NCBI GenBank assembly: GCA_036562765.1
Contig: DATCJO010000123.1
Location: 1 to 64,000 of the forward strand
Direction of reading: 5' to 3'
From: JAAYFT01 sp036562765
Lineage (GTDB): Bacteria > Bacillota > Clostridia > Tissierellales > Tissierellaceae
DNA: 64,000 nucleotides
Each line of letters begins with the position of its first letter. The first letter of the stretch is position 1. The translations under genes were made by a program, and so were the position numbers. Positions 62,673 through 64,000 of the stretch are shown here, one piece after another. The notes under the pieces were generated by a model, which was given only the letters and a program-made list of their open reading frames with translations, did not search any database and was not told the origin of the DNA.

Positions 62673-64000
62673 TCATTTATTAATTATTCTATAATCTCCT
62701 ACCCTCTTCGTTATCTTTATTTTATCGAAATATTCTAAAAGCGCAATAGCAACTTTCCTGTTAGTATTTAGCAAATCCCTATATTCGCCAATTGTAATAT
62801 TTGGATTATTACTTAAATGATTCTTTAAAATCTCTAAAGCCTTATCGTACGCATTCTTCTCAATATAAATATCCTCATTAAGCTTTACAATCTCTCCGTT
62901 GTTTACTAATGTTGTAAATACTTCTGCAATTTCATTTTTATTATCGCTTATATCCTCTAATTCCTCTTTTCTAGGAGGTTGGTATGAATTCCTTCTAAAT
63001 CTTTCTAATATTTCATTTTTAATTCTCAACTGTTCAGGTGAAAACTTCACCTCAAACCCCTTTATACAAATATTTTCAAGTCTCTGTTCCACATATCCCA
63101 TATCAATTAGAAGCTCAATGAAAGAATCTGCCAACTTTGGTTTTGCTTTTTTCAAATATTTGCTTCTTATTTCTTCTTTAGGCATTCCGCTTCTTAATGG
63201 GTACCTATTATGATAGGTTTTTAATTCATTTAAAATTCTTTCTAAAATCTTATTAAAATAATTTTTGTGAATAACATGTAAGTCATTTGTTAATTGGAAA
63301 GTAATTACTTTCCCATCTTTAGCAAGCTCGTCTAATTCTTCCCTTATATTTTCTTCAAGCATTGCAGTAATAACTGAAATTTCTTTTGTTGATGGGAAGT
63401 TTTCTGAATTATCCTCAATAATCTTTTCTATAACATCCTTTGATGTTCCTATTTCCTTAATTTTTAGTTCATTTATGGCAGTTTCATCAAATTTCTTTTT
63501 CTTCTTTGGATTTGGATCTAAAATTATACCTCCACCTAATGTAAGCATTGGAGAATAAAACCTGACTACAAATCTATCTCCTCGTTTAGCAACTACTTCT
63601 TCCTCCAATCTTAATTGGGCATAAGCTTCCTCTCCTGGCCCCAACTGTTCTTTATCCAGCAATACTGCACGGCATAAAATTTCCTTTGTCCCTAAATATA
63701 ATCTCAATCTTGTCCTGTCTTGTATAATTCTATCAATATTCTTCAATAGCTTTAACTTAACATCCAGCATCATCGTATCTTTCATTGAACCTACTGGAGC
63801 AACAACATTACCTCTTTCTACATCTTCTTTTTTTAATCCTGCCAAATTTATTGCTACCCTTTGTCCACCATAAGCAGTCTCTGTATCCTGTTCATGTACT
63901 TGTATTGTCCTTATTCTAGCTCTTTTATTTCCTGGGAAAATCTGAACTTCATCCCCAATGCTTAATTTCCCTGATAGCAGTGTACCCGTTACTACAGTCC
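62673..64000 (-). CDS. selB: Selenocysteine-specific elongation factor SelB (N-terminus beyond the window)
   Basis: The frame is open from the right window edge to a TAA at 62673. The visible 442 residues include the end of the EF-Tu-like part (GTLLSGKLSIGDEVQIFP; YGGQRVAINLAGLKKEDVERGNVV) and SelB domain III (YLGTKEILCRAVLLDKEQL). The four C-terminal winged-helix domains bind the SECIS hairpin. The in-frame TTG at 63845 is internal, not a start. SelB brings Sec-tRNA-Sec to UGA codons. selC is 7.6 kb to the left. selA or selD probably lies upstream beyond the edge, as is common. Confidence 0.95.
   Translation of the reverse strand, partial: TVVTGTLLSGKLSIGDEVQIFPGNKRARIRTIQVHEQDTETAYGGQRVAINLAGLKKEDVERGNVVAPVGSMKDTMMLDVKLKLLKNIDRIIQDRTRLRLYLGTKEILCRAVLLDKEQLGPGEEAYAQLRLEEEVVAKRGDRFVVRFYSPMLTLGGGIILDPNPKKKKKFDETAINELKIKEIGTSKDVIEKIIEDNSENFPSTKEISVITAMLEENIREELDELAKDGKVITFQLTNDLHVIHKNYFNKILERILNELKTYHNRYPLRSGMPKEEIRSKYLKKAKPKLADSFIELLIDMGYVEQRLENICIKGFEVKFSPEQLRIKNEILERFRRNSYQPPRKEELEDISDNKNEIAEVFTTLVNNGEIVKLNEDIYIEKNAYDKALEILKNHLSNNPNITIGEYRDLLNTNRKVAIALLEYFDKIKITKRVGDYRIINK

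Noticed and set aside
1..64000. CRISPR array, prophage or defence island
   Set aside because: No spaced direct repeats, phage structural genes, integrase or defence-type genes were seen. The only mobile element recognised is the ISL3 copy.
63845..64000. TTG at 63845 as the selB start
   Set aside because: The frame is open upstream to the edge and encodes the expected EF-Tu-like domain II sequence.

Overview
The window is low-GC DNA from an anaerobic, endospore-forming Firmicute of the Clostridia/Tissierellia type. Endospore formation is indicated by yqfC, yqfD, spoIIP and the germination protease gene gpr. The gene order is typical of Firmicutes: rnpB–nif3–trmK–rpoD–dnaG, glyQS behind a T-box, recO–era–cdd–ybeY–pgpH–phoH–yqfD–yqfC–floA–nfeD–yqeY–rpsU, and rsmE–prmA–dnaJ–dnaK–grpE–hrcA–hemW–lepA–lepB–spoIIP–gpr. 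A selenocysteine tRNA (UCA anticodon) and a selB gene running off the right edge show that the cell makes selenoproteins, as many amino-acid-fermenting anaerobes do. The genus cannot be settled from the sequence alone.

Region by region. 1–2690 (+): the tail of an unrecognised gene, then a two-gene unit for an 8Fe-8S ferredoxin and a fumarate-reductase/AprA-like flavoprotein, with an inverted repeat upstream and a hairpin terminator. 2701–4020: an apparently intact ISL3-family insertion sequence. 4137–43030 (−): a nearly continuous block of housekeeping and sporulation genes, including RNase P RNA, the major sigma factor, primase, glycyl-tRNA synthetase with its T-box, and the CIRCE-controlled heat-shock operon. 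43148–48400: rpsT (+), holA and comEC (−) with a tiny membrane-peptide gene just upstream of comEC, then an AlaX-type editing protein (+). 48431–52509 (−): a three-gene locus with a tandem P-loop ATPase, a 2-hydroxyacyl-CoA dehydratase-like protein, and a dehydratase-like/ATPase-activator fusion. It may be an ATP-driven low-potential reductase related to double-cubane-cluster proteins. 52835–54880: small zinc-ribbon and coiled-coil proteins and an M28 peptidase with membrane segments inside the catalytic domain. 55018–55114: tRNA-Sec.

55235–61814 looks like a self-contained catabolic island. N-acyl-D-amino-acid deacylase, a sensor-less sigma-54 activator and a small lipoprotein are transcribed leftward from a sigma-A-like promoter. 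A YfcC-type carrier and an M19 dipeptidase are transcribed rightward from a near-perfect sigma-54 promoter. An aspartate/glutamate racemase-family gene closes it. The inferred function is uptake and breakdown of N-acylated or D-residue-containing amino acids and dipeptides under direct sigma-54 control.

61950–64000 (−): selB followed by an OmpR-type regulator whose receiver domain lacks the phosphorylatable aspartate.

The strongest candidates for something undescribed are the sigma-54 D-amino-acid/dipeptide island, the putative double-cubane-like locus with its tandem P-loop partner, and the selB-linked pseudo-receiver regulator. Smaller points are an apparent AUU start codon in a CcpN-like regulator, the 27-residue membrane peptide by comEC, and a start-less Shine-Dalgarno sequence in the sigma-54 leader.
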